Source: an uncultured Clostridia bacterium
Lineage (GTDB): Bacteria > Bacillota > Clostridia > Oscillospirales > Ruminococcaceae
DNA: 47,342 nucleotides
Assembly: GCA_947629785.1 (NCBI GenBank)
Contig: CANRFB010000015.1
Location: 1-47,342 of the forward strand
Reading direction: 5' to 3'
Shown here: piece after piece, positions 1 through 6,084 of the stretch
How positions within the stretch are numbered: the stretch's first letter is position 1
Layout of the letters: each line of letters opens with the position of its first letter
Translations under genes and position numbers: made by a program
Notes under the pieces: generated by a model
Told to the model about the DNA's origin: nothing
Databases searched by the model: none
Seen by the model: only the letters and a program-made list of their open reading frames with translations

Positions 1-348
1 TAATCAGGTTTTATTTTGCTTATATCAGTTTTGTACCCGGCGTGAGGCAGGCTGAGGCGGAGGAGCCCCCGCGGGCATAATCAGGTTTTATTTTGCTTAT
101 ATCAGTCTTGTACCCGGCGTGAGGCAGGCTGAGCCTGCACCCATGCAGGCAAAGTTTTGTTATCTTCCACGTGTACCTGCCGTGAGGCAGGCTGAGGCGG
201 GGGAGCCCCCGCGGGCATAATCAGGTTTTATTTTGCTTATATCAGTTTTGTACCCGGCGTGAGGCAGGCTGAGCCTTGACCCATGCAGGCGTTATTTAGT
301 GATTTTCAAATTGATGCCTGCCGTGAGGCAAAGCGCAGCGCAGTCTGC
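1..348. repeat. R1 palindromic repeat mosaic (left end)
   Basis: About four linked R1 units. A 75-base module beginning TAATCAGGTTTTATTTTGC occurs at 1, about 79 and about 218, alternating with a second module containing TTTTGTTATCTTCC. Each module ends in a hairpin GCCTGCC-GTGA-GGCAGGC or a derivative, followed by a second palindrome that varies in sequence but stays self-complementary (GCAGGCTGAGCCTGC, or GCGGGGGAGCCCCCGC). The block closes with a tail GCGCAGTCTGCAAA that recurs at other R1 blocks. I see no coding potential here. Confidence 0.85.
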
Positions 349-407
349 AAACAAAAATTTAGCAAAGAATGCTTTATATCAAACGCTATATAAATTATAG
401 AAAATGC

Positions 408-435
408 TTGACATTTTTCAAAAATGAGGTATAAT
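408..435 (+). promoter_or_regulatory. Sigma-A promoter of the toxin-antitoxin operon
   Basis: TTGACA at 408-413 and TATAAT at 430-435 are separated by 16 bases. Transcription would begin near 442, so the upstream ATG at 424 lies before the transcript and cannot be the antitoxin start. Confidence 0.8.
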
Positions 436-459
436 ATAATCAGGAAAGAAGGTGATACT

Positions 460-732
460 ATGGCACAAACAACACAGATAAACTTTCGCATAGACAAGGA
501 TATAAAAAGAGATGCGGAAAAAGTTCTGGACGATATAGGACTTTCTATGTCAGCAGCGGTGACAGTGTTCCTGAAAAAGGTTGGCAGAGAACATCGCATT
601 CCCTTTGAACTCGAATCTGACCCATTTTATTCTGAGAGCAATATGAATCATCTTTTGGATTTGAAACGTAAAATTGACAACGGAACGGCACATTTTACCG
701 AACATGATATTATAGAGGTCGATGATGAATGA
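460..732 (+). CDS. RelB/DinJ family antitoxin
   Basis: A 90-residue protein with the N-terminal ribbon-helix-helix of RelB/DinJ antitoxins (TTQINFRIDKDIKRDAEKVL, then GLSMSAAVTVFLKKV), which should dimerise and bind operator DNA, and a C-terminal tail (about residues 55-90) that should wrap around and neutralise the toxin. The ATG at 460 was chosen because GAAGG lies just upstream and the promoter -10 overlaps the earlier in-frame ATG at 424. Its last four bases overlap the toxin start (ATGA), which implies translational coupling. Autorepression of the promoter at 408-435 is expected from the family but no operator was defined here. Confidence 0.88.
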   Translation: MAQTTQINFRIDKDIKRDAEKVLDDIGLSMSAAVTVFLKKVGREHRIPFELESDPFYSESNMNHLLDLKRKIDNGTAHFTEHDIIEVDDE

Positions 733-992
733 AACTGCTTTGGGAAGATTCGGCTTGGGACGATTATATTTATTGGCAGATTCAGGATAGAAAAACACTG
801 AAAAAAATAAATTCACTGCTTACAGAAATAAAGCGTACTCCTTTTAACGGGCTTGGCAAAGCAGAGCCTTTAAAAGGGGATTTAAGCGGATTGTGGAGCA
901 GGCGTATAGACGATAAAAACAGATTAGTTTATTTTATTAAAGACAGCACTGTTTATATTGTTTCCTGCCGCGGACATTATAACGATAAATAG
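729..992 (+). CDS. yoeB: YoeB/Txe family mRNA-interferase toxin
   Basis: An 87-residue RelE-superfamily toxin that in E. coli cleaves mRNA in the ribosomal A site. It matches YoeB along its whole length: the N-terminus MKLLWEDSAWDDYIYW, KRTPFNGLGKAEPLK and SGLWSRRI are diagnostic. The catalytic set of E. coli YoeB is conserved at the same numbers: Glu46, Arg65, His83 and Tyr84, so the toxin looks active. The start overlaps the antitoxin stop. YoeB classically pairs with a YefM antitoxin; here the partner is RelB/DinJ-like. The stop codon TAG at 990-992 is fused to the first bases of an R1 repeat, so the last bases of the gene and the repeat are contiguous. Confidence 0.93.
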   Translation: MKLLWEDSAWDDYIYWQIQDRKTLKKINSLLTEIKRTPFNGLGKAEPLKGDLSGLWSRRIDDKNRLVYFIKDSTVYIVSCRGHYNDK

Positions 993-1325
993 GCAGGCTG
1001 AGCCTGCACCCGGTCAGGCATTATTTTGTTATCTTCCGCGTGTGCCTGCCGTGAGGCAGGCTGTAGCCTGCACCCGGTCAGGCATTATTTTGTTATCTTC
1101 CGCGTGTGCCTGCCGTGAGGCAGGCTGAGCCTGCACCCGGTCAGGCATTATTTTGTTATCTTCCGCGTGTGCCTGCCGTGAGGCAGGCTGAGCCTGCACC
1201 CGGTCAGGCATTATTTTGTTATCTTCCGTGTGTGCCTGCCGTGAGGCAGGCTGAGCCTGCACCCTTTCAGGCGTTATTTGGTGATTTTCAAATTAATACC
1301 TGCCGTGAGGTAAAGCAAAGTTAAA
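991..1325. repeat. 63-bp R1 tandem array
   Basis: Five nearly identical units start at 991, 1054, 1118, 1181 and 1244 (period 63, one unit with an extra T). Each unit contains palindrome GCAGGCTGAGCCTGC, ACCCGGTCAGGC, an AT-rich core TTATTTTGTTATCTTCC and hairpin GCCTGCC-GTGA-GGCAGGC. The array ends with a diverged unit (ACCCTTTCAGGC) and tail. Because 63 is divisible by three, repetitive open frames appear on both strands, but they have no ribosome-binding sites and are not called as genes. Confidence 0.9.
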
Positions 1326-1337
1326 TCTACAAAAAAA

Positions 1338-1402
1338 TTGAGAGTTAAGATATAAGCGTTCCCGCCCTATCTCAACTCTCATCTCTTAAATCTTAACTCT
1401 TA
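1338..1402. repeat. Internally deleted R2 element
   Basis: Ends of the R2 element without its middle: GAGAGTTAAGATATAAGCGTT on the left matches one end of the copy at 37201-37358, and ATCTCAACTCTC plus TCTTAACTCTTA on the right matches the inverted terminal block of the copy at 9453-9616. It sits between two pieces of R1. Confidence 0.65.
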
Positions 1403-1404
1403 GT

Positions 1405-1419
1405 CAAGGCTCAGCCTTG
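1405..1419. repeat. R1 hairpin after surface-protein gene
   Basis: CAAGGCTCAGCCTTG, an isolated R1 palindrome three bases downstream of the stop codon of the leftward gene at 1423-2235. It could act as a transcript 3' hairpin, but no T-run follows. Confidence 0.6.
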
Positions 1420-1422
1420 TGC

Positions 1423-2235
1423 TTACTTTCTCTTCTTAGCAGCGATAGCAGCAGCGCCTGCAACAGCCATTACAGCAGCGATGGAAGCAACAGCAACGTT
1501 ACCTGTAGCAGCAGCTTCTGTTGTGCCTGCATCAGCAGCGGGAGCAGCAACATCTTCGGTAGTTGTGTCAGCTGCGTCTTCTGTGGTCTCGTCTGTAGTT
1601 TCTTCTACATCAGCATCTGCTGCCTCGTCTGTAGTCTCTTCTACATCAGCGGCATCTTCATCAGCAACATCAGCTTCGCCCTCTGCAACTGCAGCAGTAT
1701 CATCTTCAGCAGCTGCAGCGTCAGCTTCGGTCTTATCTTCCTCAGCAGTAGCTGTGGTTGCTTCTGTTTCAGCGGGAGCAGCAGCGGAAGAAGCAAGAGC
1801 ATTACCATCTTTGTCAAGAACAACAACGTTATCAACTGTTATGTCACTGCCCCACCATGCTTGAATCCAAAGCTGTGCATAAGGATTTGTAGGATCAGTA
1901 ACATCTGTGTCCTTAAATATAGGAGTATCTTTTTTAAGTGTAACAGTATTGCCATCAAGGGTAATTTCCTTACCCTGATTTGCCCAATCATGGGATTCCC
2001 AACCTGTAGAAGGGCTGTTTGCGCCAACTCCGCCGCCGATACCCTGAGTTGCATCAAAATCAGAAATTGTGAATGAAACTCCATAAATATCAGTTACATT
2101 ATAGCCGTTTGCCATTACATCGTAAACATAGTTACCGCCATCAGCATTTGTAATAGCCGCAAACGAATTAATAGCCATTGTAGAAACTGCAACGGCAGCT
2201 GCCGCTACAGCAGCAAGAATCTTTTTGATTTTCAT
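1423..2235 (-). CDS. Secreted protein with acidic spacer and degenerate sorting-like tail
   Basis: 270 residues. Residues 1-27 form a signal peptide (MKIKKILAAVAAAAVAVS...INSFA). Residues about 28-150 form one beta-rich domain with PYAQLWIQAWWGSDITVDNVV, which recalls carbohydrate-binding modules of ruminococcal cellulases, though I cannot assign a family. Residues about 155-240 are a low-complexity Thr/Glu/Ala/Asp spacer with repeated ETTDEAAD-type units. The C-terminus is ATGN, a hydrophobic helix and KKRK, like a sortase substrate but without the Pro of LPXTG. The ATG at 2235 is chosen because GGAGGAA overlaps the in-frame TTG at 2250. Member of a paralogous cluster with 3725-4420, 5262-5915, 6085-6795 and 12825-13160. 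Confidence 0.8.
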   Translation of the reverse strand: MKIKKILAAVAAAAVAVSTMAINSFAAITNADGGNYVYDVMANGYNVTDIYGVSFTISDFDATQGIGGGVGANSPSTGWESHDWANQGKEITLDGNTVTLKKDTPIFKDTDVTDPTNPYAQLWIQAWWGSDITVDNVVVLDKDGNALASSAAAPAETEATTATAEEDKTEADAAAAEDDTAAVAEGEADVADEDAADVEETTDEAADADVEETTDETTEDAADTTTEDVAAPAADAGTTEAAATGNVAVASIAAVMAVAGAAAIAAKKRK

Positions 2236-2295
2236 TTTTGTTTCCTCCAATTCATTTTTTAAACAGGCTTTGCCCGTTCAGTGTTTACATACTTA

Positions 2296-2324
2296 ATTAT
2301 AGCATTTACTCTCTGAAATAACAA
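2296..2324 (-). promoter_or_regulatory. Promoter of surface-protein gene 1423-2235
   Basis: Read on the minus strand, TTGTTA (2324-2319) and TATAAT (2301-2296) are 17 bases apart. An AT-rich block upstream (about 2325-2374) is nearly identical to the one upstream of the promoter at 4479-4507. Confidence 0.75.
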
Positions 2325-2457
2325 CTCTTTTTTTTAATAATTATTTAGAATTTTTTTTGTTTAAAATAGCAAATTTGACGAAATATTTTTACTGCGGGTT
2401 TATTTTATTTGCGAAATTACTAATTGTTAACAAGGCTGTTGCAGATTCAGTCTGCTT

Positions 2458-2718
2458 TTATGTTAAAATTCTCTTTATGTCATCATCGGACAAACCAAAT
2501 GCTTTCATTTTCGCAAGCAGGTCGGCTATGCCCTCTGCTCTGCCTTTGGCTATGCCTTTTTCTTCGCCGGTCTGCATAGCTTCTTCAAGCGCGGAAGCCC
2601 TGTCGTGCATGGCTTTCTCACGCATACGGGCAAGTTCTTTTAATCTTTCGTTATTATTCATGTCATAAAGATTATTTATGGCTTTGTTTAATTCAGACAT
2701 TTCAGCTGTTCTTAACAT
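2458..2718 (-). CDS. Free-standing copy of the Rpn C-terminal domain (candidate immunity protein)
   Basis: 86 residues, MLRTAEMSELNKAINNLYDM onward, essentially the last 87 residues of the neighbouring Rpn nuclease (2729-3559). About 195 bases are identical except for one difference; the extreme C-termini diverge and this copy has four extra residues (GIAD). It starts 10 bases after the nuclease stop and its Shine-Dalgarno GAGGAA overlaps that stop (TGAGGAA), so it looks co-translated. It lacks the nuclease domain. In E. coli, short C-terminal products made inside rpn genes inhibit the full-length toxin; a similar role here is inference. It could also be a dead duplication remnant, but frame, start and RBS are intact. 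Confidence 0.7.
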   Translation of the reverse strand: MLRTAEMSELNKAINNLYDMNNNERLKELARMREKAMHDRASALEEAMQTGEEKGIAKGRAEGIADLLAKMKAFGLSDDDIKRILT

Positions 2719-2728
2719 CTCAAATTCC

Positions 2729-2992
2729 TCATTTGCGTGGCTTTATATCAAAGATTTTCTTTATATCATCATCGGATAAACCGAAAGCTTTCATTTTATC
2801 AAGCATTTCAGCTCTGCCTTTGGCTATGCCTTTTTCTTCGCCGGTCTGCATAGCTTCTTCAAGCGCGGAAGCCCTGTCGTGCATGGCTTTCTCACGCATA
2901 CGGGCAAGTTCTTTTAATCTTTCGTTATTATTCATGTCATAAAGATTATTTATGGCTTTATTTAATTCAGACATTTCAGCTGTTCTTAACAT
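2729..2992 (-). CDS. Predicted internal-start product of the Rpn gene (RpnS-like)
   Basis: An in-frame ATG at 2992 (Met190 of the nuclease) lies 8 bases after AAGGAGG at 3007-3001, the best Shine-Dalgarno of the locus and stronger than that of the full-length start. It would yield 87 residues, the tail without the nuclease. Alternative short Rpn products that block the long form are known from E. coli rpn genes; the assignment here rests on the start signal, the matching position, and the fact that the downstream duplicate begins at exactly this Met. Confidence 0.65.
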   Translation of the reverse strand: MLRTAEMSELNKAINNLYDMNNNERLKELARMREKAMHDRASALEEAMQTGEEKGIAKGRAEMLDKMKAFGLSDDDIKKIFDIKPRK

Positions 2993-3559
2993 CTCAAATT
3001 CCTCCTTCTTGGTGGATTTAATGAATTGTAACCAAAGATTTTTTCGGTTGTTTTTGTCTATGTTATCTTTTACCTTTTTCAGTTCAAAGAAATGTATTTG
3101 CATTTTGTCCGAAAGCTTTTTATTGTGTTCCACGTCCCAGACGGAAAATTCGGAATGTACGTCTTCATGTTCGTTAAAAAGTATAAAGTCAAGTATGTTT
3201 ATTGATATGCAGGGACAAAGCTTGCTGTACGGTTCGCCCTCTTCAAGCTGTGAAGAATACAGTTTCGACCAGTAGAGAAGAGTTCTGTCGGGGTAATATT
3301 TTTCCGAACGCACCTGCATTTCAATATTTACAAGCTGATCGCCTATATCAAGGTTCAGGTCAAGCCTGTAAAATTTCTCGTTGATACTTGTCGGCTCGAT
3401 CTCGGGATTCTTTATGCGTATGTTATGAAGTTCTTCCTCGGGAATGTCAAGTATATCCGACAAAAACGCCTTTAAAATATCCTTGTTATTTTCGTTGCCG
3501 AATAACATCTTAAAAACTATGTCAAGTTTTGGAGATAACATTGTCTCGTCTTTTGCCAT
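2729..3559 (-). CDS. Rpn family nuclease (PD-(D/E)XK), recombination-promoting nuclease/transposase-like
   Basis: 276 residues, PDDEXK_2 type. Residues 1-130 carry the nuclease fold: SPKLDIVFKMLFG, then FYRLDLNLDIG (Asp67) and LVNIEMQ (Glu80-x-Gln82), the expected D...ExQ active-site set, so it looks catalytically intact. Residues about 190-276 form a charged helical tail with EEKGIAKGRAE. Met190 is preceded by a perfect AAGGAGG with 8-base spacing, giving a second, internal start (see the entry at 2729-2992). The main start at 3559 has GAGGCGG upstream. Members promote RecA-independent recombination and act as toxic defence nucleases in E. coli. The tail is duplicated downstream as 2458-2718. 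Confidence 0.88.
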   Translation of the reverse strand: MAKDETMLSPKLDIVFKMLFGNENNKDILKAFLSDILDIPEEELHNIRIKNPEIEPTSINEKFYRLDLNLDIGDQLVNIEMQVRSEKYYPDRTLLYWSKLYSSQLEEGEPYSKLCPCISINILDFILFNEHEDVHSEFSVWDVEHNKKLSDKMQIHFFELKKVKDNIDKNNRKNLWLQFIKSTKKEEFEMLRTAEMSELNKAINNLYDMNNNERLKELARMREKAMHDRASALEEAMQTGEEKGIAKGRAEMLDKMKAFGLSDDDIKKIFDIKPRK

Positions 3560-3582
3560 TTGAACCGCCTCTTTTCAATTAT

Positions 3583-3611
3583 ATTATAACACGTTCAACC
3601 GAAAATTGCAA
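3583..3611 (-). promoter_or_regulatory. Promoter of the rpn gene
   Basis: Minus strand TTGCAA (3611-3606) and TATAAT (3588-3583) with a 17-base spacer, 24 bases before the start codon. Confidence 0.7.
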
Positions 3612-3646
3612 TAGAAAAAATCCCCGCCATATGACGAGGATTTTTG
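3612..3646 (-). terminator. Rho-independent terminator of surface-protein gene 3725-4420
   Basis: On the minus strand, ATCCTCGTC-ATAT-GGCGGGGAT forms a nine-pair stem (with G-U) followed by TTTTTTC. It separates the gene at 3725 from the rpn promoter. Confidence 0.7.
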
Positions 3647-3663
3647 TTTACAGATTATGCCTT

Positions 3664-3733
3664 ACCCCACCTCACGGCAGGTACATATGGTTTCAAGCAA
3701 AATAATGCCTGAATGGGTCAAGGCTTAGCCTTG
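3664..3733. repeat. R1 element overlapping a stop codon
   Basis: One R1 unit in reverse orientation: palindrome CAAGGCTTAGCCTTG at 3719-3733, ACCCATTCAGGC, core TTATTTTGC and a decayed CCTGCCGTGAGG end. The stop codon of the leftward gene (TAA at 3727-3725) lies inside the palindrome. Confidence 0.8.
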
Positions 3734-4420
3734 TCTCTTGCGGGAAGCAACAGCAGCAGCGCCTGCAACAGCCATTACGGAAACCATAGCAGCAGCGGGA
3801 ACGTTGCCTGTTGTTGTGGAAGTTGTTTCGCCATCGCTTGCAGGAGCAGCATCATCTGTAGAAGCAGCGTCTGTGGAAGCAGCACCGCCTGTAACTTCCT
3901 CATAAGTCTTGCCTTCCTGAATCATAGGACCGGACTGTTCTTCGTTAACGGTTCTCATAGCACCCTCGGGAGCACCTGCTTCAAGATCAGCAGATGTGAT
4001 GATCATATCATTGATCTGGAATGCAAGACCGTCATCTGTAAGATTATCAATTGTCGCAGAAGAGATAACGAAAGAAACTGTATCTTCTGCAAGTGTGCTG
4101 TTTACGATGATCATACCGTCTTCCTTACGAACAGCTGTATCACTTGTCAGCTCGTCTGTAAGACGTGTCCAGTTAGCGTCCATAGGTCCGAATACGCTGT
4201 TTACAGTGCCGATAAGAGGAGCCTTGGGTGTGATGTGAAGTGTTACCTTAACATCGCCGCCGATAGCTGTCAGCTCAGACTTGGGGATAAACGCGCTCTG
4301 TGACCATGCGCCTGTGTAGTCCGAGTTAAGTGTAACGGTAGATGCAAATGCGTTTATTGCCATCATGGAAACAGCAATTGCGCCTGCTGCAATTGCAGCA
4401 ATGATCTTTTTGATTTTCAT
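3725..4420 (-). CDS. Secreted surface-type protein with sorting-like tail
   Basis: 231 residues. Signal peptide MKIKKIIAAIAAGAIAVSMM to about residue 26, a central beta-rich domain (about 30-165, with DVKVTLHITPKAPLIGTVNS), a short Ser/Thr/Asp linker, then TTTGN, a hydrophobic helix and RKRQG. The tail matches those of 5262-5915 and 6085-6795 at DNA level, but the Pro of the sorting-like motif is replaced by Thr. Paralogues end in RKRK; here the last two residues (QG) and the stop come from an R1 palindrome. The start ATG at 4420 follows GGAGGAA. The centre resembles no domain I can name. Confidence 0.8.
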   Translation of the reverse strand: MKIKKIIAAIAAGAIAVSMMAINAFASTVTLNSDYTGAWSQSAFIPKSELTAIGGDVKVTLHITPKAPLIGTVNSVFGPMDANWTRLTDELTSDTAVRKEDGMIIVNSTLAEDTVSFVISSATIDNLTDDGLAFQINDMIITSADLEAGAPEGAMRTVNEEQSGPMIQEGKTYEEVTGGAASTDAASTDDAAPASDGETTSTTTGNVPAAAMVSVMAVAGAAAVASRKRQG

Positions 4421-4478
4421 TTTGATTTCCTCCAATACAATTTTGACAGGTTTCTCCCGTCAATTATTTATATAATTA

Positions 4479-4507
4479 ATTATATCATCTTATTGCACAA
4501 ATAACAA
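4479..4507 (-). promoter_or_regulatory. Promoter of surface-protein gene 3725-4420
   Basis: Minus strand TTGTTA (4507-4502) and TATAAT (4484-4479), 17-base spacer. The 45 bases upstream (about 4508-4560) match those upstream of the promoter at 2296-2324 almost base for base. Confidence 0.75.
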
Positions 4508-4610
4508 CTTATTTTTTTAATAATTATTTTGAATTTTTTTGTTTAAAATAGCAAATTTGCCATTCTTTCCAATACATATAGTTAATTATATGCACCATTT
4601 TACATTTTGT

Positions 4611-5177
4611 TTATTCTGCAAAATCTATTGCTTTTTCCGAAAGATACACACCGGCGTTTGCGGCAGCGGTATCGTTATTTTCGGTAATACTTTCCGCCGG
4701 TTTGTCGGCGTTCTCAGCGTTCAGTCCCGAAACCGTGAACGTTACCTTTATTTTTGAGGAAACTTCCGTCATCGGGTCAATGGGCGGGTCGAACTTCGTC
4801 ATGCCGAGCTGATCGTAAATTTCGATCCTGTAATCGCCGTTATCGTTAATATCCCCGTAAAGTATCTTTGTCGGGTCGAATGCTTTATTCTTGCCGTCTA
4901 TTTCTATCCTGTTCACCGAAACAGCGGCGGCGGGGCATTTCTCAAAAAGATCCTCAATATCAATTACCAGCGTGCCTATATCCGGCGCGGAAACATTCGC
5001 CTCCACGGAAAACTGCCCCTTACCGGTAATTTCAGCAGCCGAGTCCCAGTCCTGAACAGCCCAGCTTACATCGGCAAAACCAAGCTTAGCGGTATAAAAT
5101 TCCGCGGCGAAACTCTTCGGCGCGGCGAAAAGCATTACCGTAACAAAGATCATTACGGCAGCAAAAAATTTTTTCAT
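4611..5177 (-). CDS. Secreted protein without anchor, related to the 6085-6795 product
   Basis: 188 residues with a signal peptide (MKKFFAAVMIFVTVMLFAAP, cleavage near SFA-AE at 24). The body (25-155) shares layout with the product of 6085-6795: an N-terminal AKLGFADVSWAVQDW, a middle VSVNRIEIDGKNKAFDP and a closing VTFTVSGLN that matches EFTVSGLG. After the domain comes a short tail and the protein simply ends at DFAE, with no TG motif, hydrophobic helix or basic end, so it is probably released. It starts 84 bases downstream of the 5262 stop after GAGGAAG and may be co-transcribed with it. Function unknown; binding to a glycan or protein ligand is inference. Confidence 0.78.
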   Translation of the reverse strand: MKKFFAAVMIFVTVMLFAAPKSFAAEFYTAKLGFADVSWAVQDWDSAAEITGKGQFSVEANVSAPDIGTLVIDIEDLFEKCPAAAVSVNRIEIDGKNKAFDPTKILYGDINDNGDYRIEIYDQLGMTKFDPPIDPMTEVSSKIKVTFTVSGLNAENADKPAESITENNDTAAANAGVYLSEKAIDFAE

Positions 5178-5261
5178 AACGACTTCCTCATAGTTATAAA
5201 CACAACCGCCCCCTCCGGAAACCGGAGAGAGCGGAGTCGGACTTTATCAAGTCAGCTTAAA

Positions 5262-5915
5262 TTACTTTCTCTTGCGGGAAATTACAGCAGCTGTGCCTGC
5301 AACAGCCATTACGGAAACCATAACAGCAGCGGGAACGTTGCCTGTTGTAGGAGAAGTTGTTGTGTCAGCTGCACCTGTGTCAGCAGCACCTGTATCAGCA
5401 GTGCCTGTATCAGCAGCTGCGGAAGCACCGCCTGTGGTTACTATAACATAGTTGCCGCACCAGTCATTGAAAGTACCATCAGAAGCACCGTCTGTAACAG
5501 CCCACTGGATCTGGGCTTCAAGTGTTGAAACAACACTGTCGGGAACTGTAATGGAAACAGGCTGATTGTAGTAGCAATCATAAGATGTACCGTCAACAGT
5601 TGCTGTAAAGATTACCTTATCCGTTATAGAATCCCATGACTGGCAGATGATCTCAACTGTATCGCCTGCTGTGCAAGGGATCTTGATAGTGCCTGAACCT
5701 GTTGCAGAATCAAGAGTACCGATCCACTGATCGCCGTTAACACCGCCGATAACGTCGTTGTCTTCGTCACCGTCAAGGTCAACGTCCCAGTTTACCTGAG
5801 CGCCGCCGAAACCGTATGCTTTCTGGTTGTCAGCAAGAGCGGAAGCGGAAACAGCCATTGCAGATACTGCAACTGCGGAAGCAGCTATAGCAGCAAGAAT
5901 ATTTTTGATCTTCAT
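5262..5915 (-). CDS. Secreted surface-type protein with SPTTG sorting-like signal
   Basis: 217 residues. Signal peptide to about residue 27 (MKIKNILAAIAASAVAVS...), a central domain of about 130 residues that is acidic and Trp/Gly-rich (GFGGAQVNWDVDLDGDEDND; two Cys near IPCTAG and IICQSW), a short Ala/Asp/Thr-repeat linker (DTGAADTGAADTT), then SPTTGN at 188-193, a hydrophobic helix and RKRK. This fits covalent wall attachment by a sortase recognising an xPxTG variant; no sortase gene is in the window. The last 139 bases differ from those of 6085-6795 at about three positions although the centres are unrelated. The ATG at 5915 follows GGAGGAA. Confidence 0.82.
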   Translation of the reverse strand: MKIKNILAAIAASAVAVSAMAVSASALADNQKAYGFGGAQVNWDVDLDGDEDNDVIGGVNGDQWIGTLDSATGSGTIKIPCTAGDTVEIICQSWDSITDKVIFTATVDGTSYDCYYNQPVSITVPDSVVSTLEAQIQWAVTDGASDGTFNDWCGNYVIVTTGGASAAADTGTADTGAADTGAADTTTSPTTGNVPAAVMVSVMAVAGTAAVISRKRK

Positions 5916-5958
5916 AAATAATTCCTCCATTTCGTCGAACGTTGTTCGCTATAGAATT

Positions 5959-5987
5959 ATTATAGCATTTTTTCGCGCCCATAACAA
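5959..5987 (-). promoter_or_regulatory. Promoter of surface-protein gene 5262-5915
   Basis: Minus strand TTGTTA (5987-5982), 17-base spacer, TATAAT (5964-5959). It is the third promoter with the same hexamers and spacing in the cluster, with a related A-tract upstream. Confidence 0.75.
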
Positions 5988-6033
5988 CACTCTTTTTTAA
6001 TAATATTTACCATAATTTTTTGTATAATTTAGC

Positions 6034-6072
6034 AAAAAAACTGCTCCCTCCGGATAGCGGAAAGAGCAGTTC
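6034..6072 (-). terminator. Terminator of 6085-6795
   Basis: On the minus strand, AACTGCTC and GAGCAGTT (6071-6064 and 6046-6039) form an eight-pair outer stem followed by TTTTTT. It lies 13 bases after the stop codon. Confidence 0.8.
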
Positions 6073-6084
6073 TAAAAGTTTTAA

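Noticed and set aside
1029-1324. Repetitive open frames (72-77 codons) on both strands of the 63-bp array
   Set aside because: The unit length is a multiple of three, which keeps frames open; there is no RBS and the frames end with the repeats.
1481-1864. Ser/Ala-rich open frame antisense to the surface protein
   Set aside because: It mirrors the low-complexity acidic spacer of the real gene and lacks an RBS.
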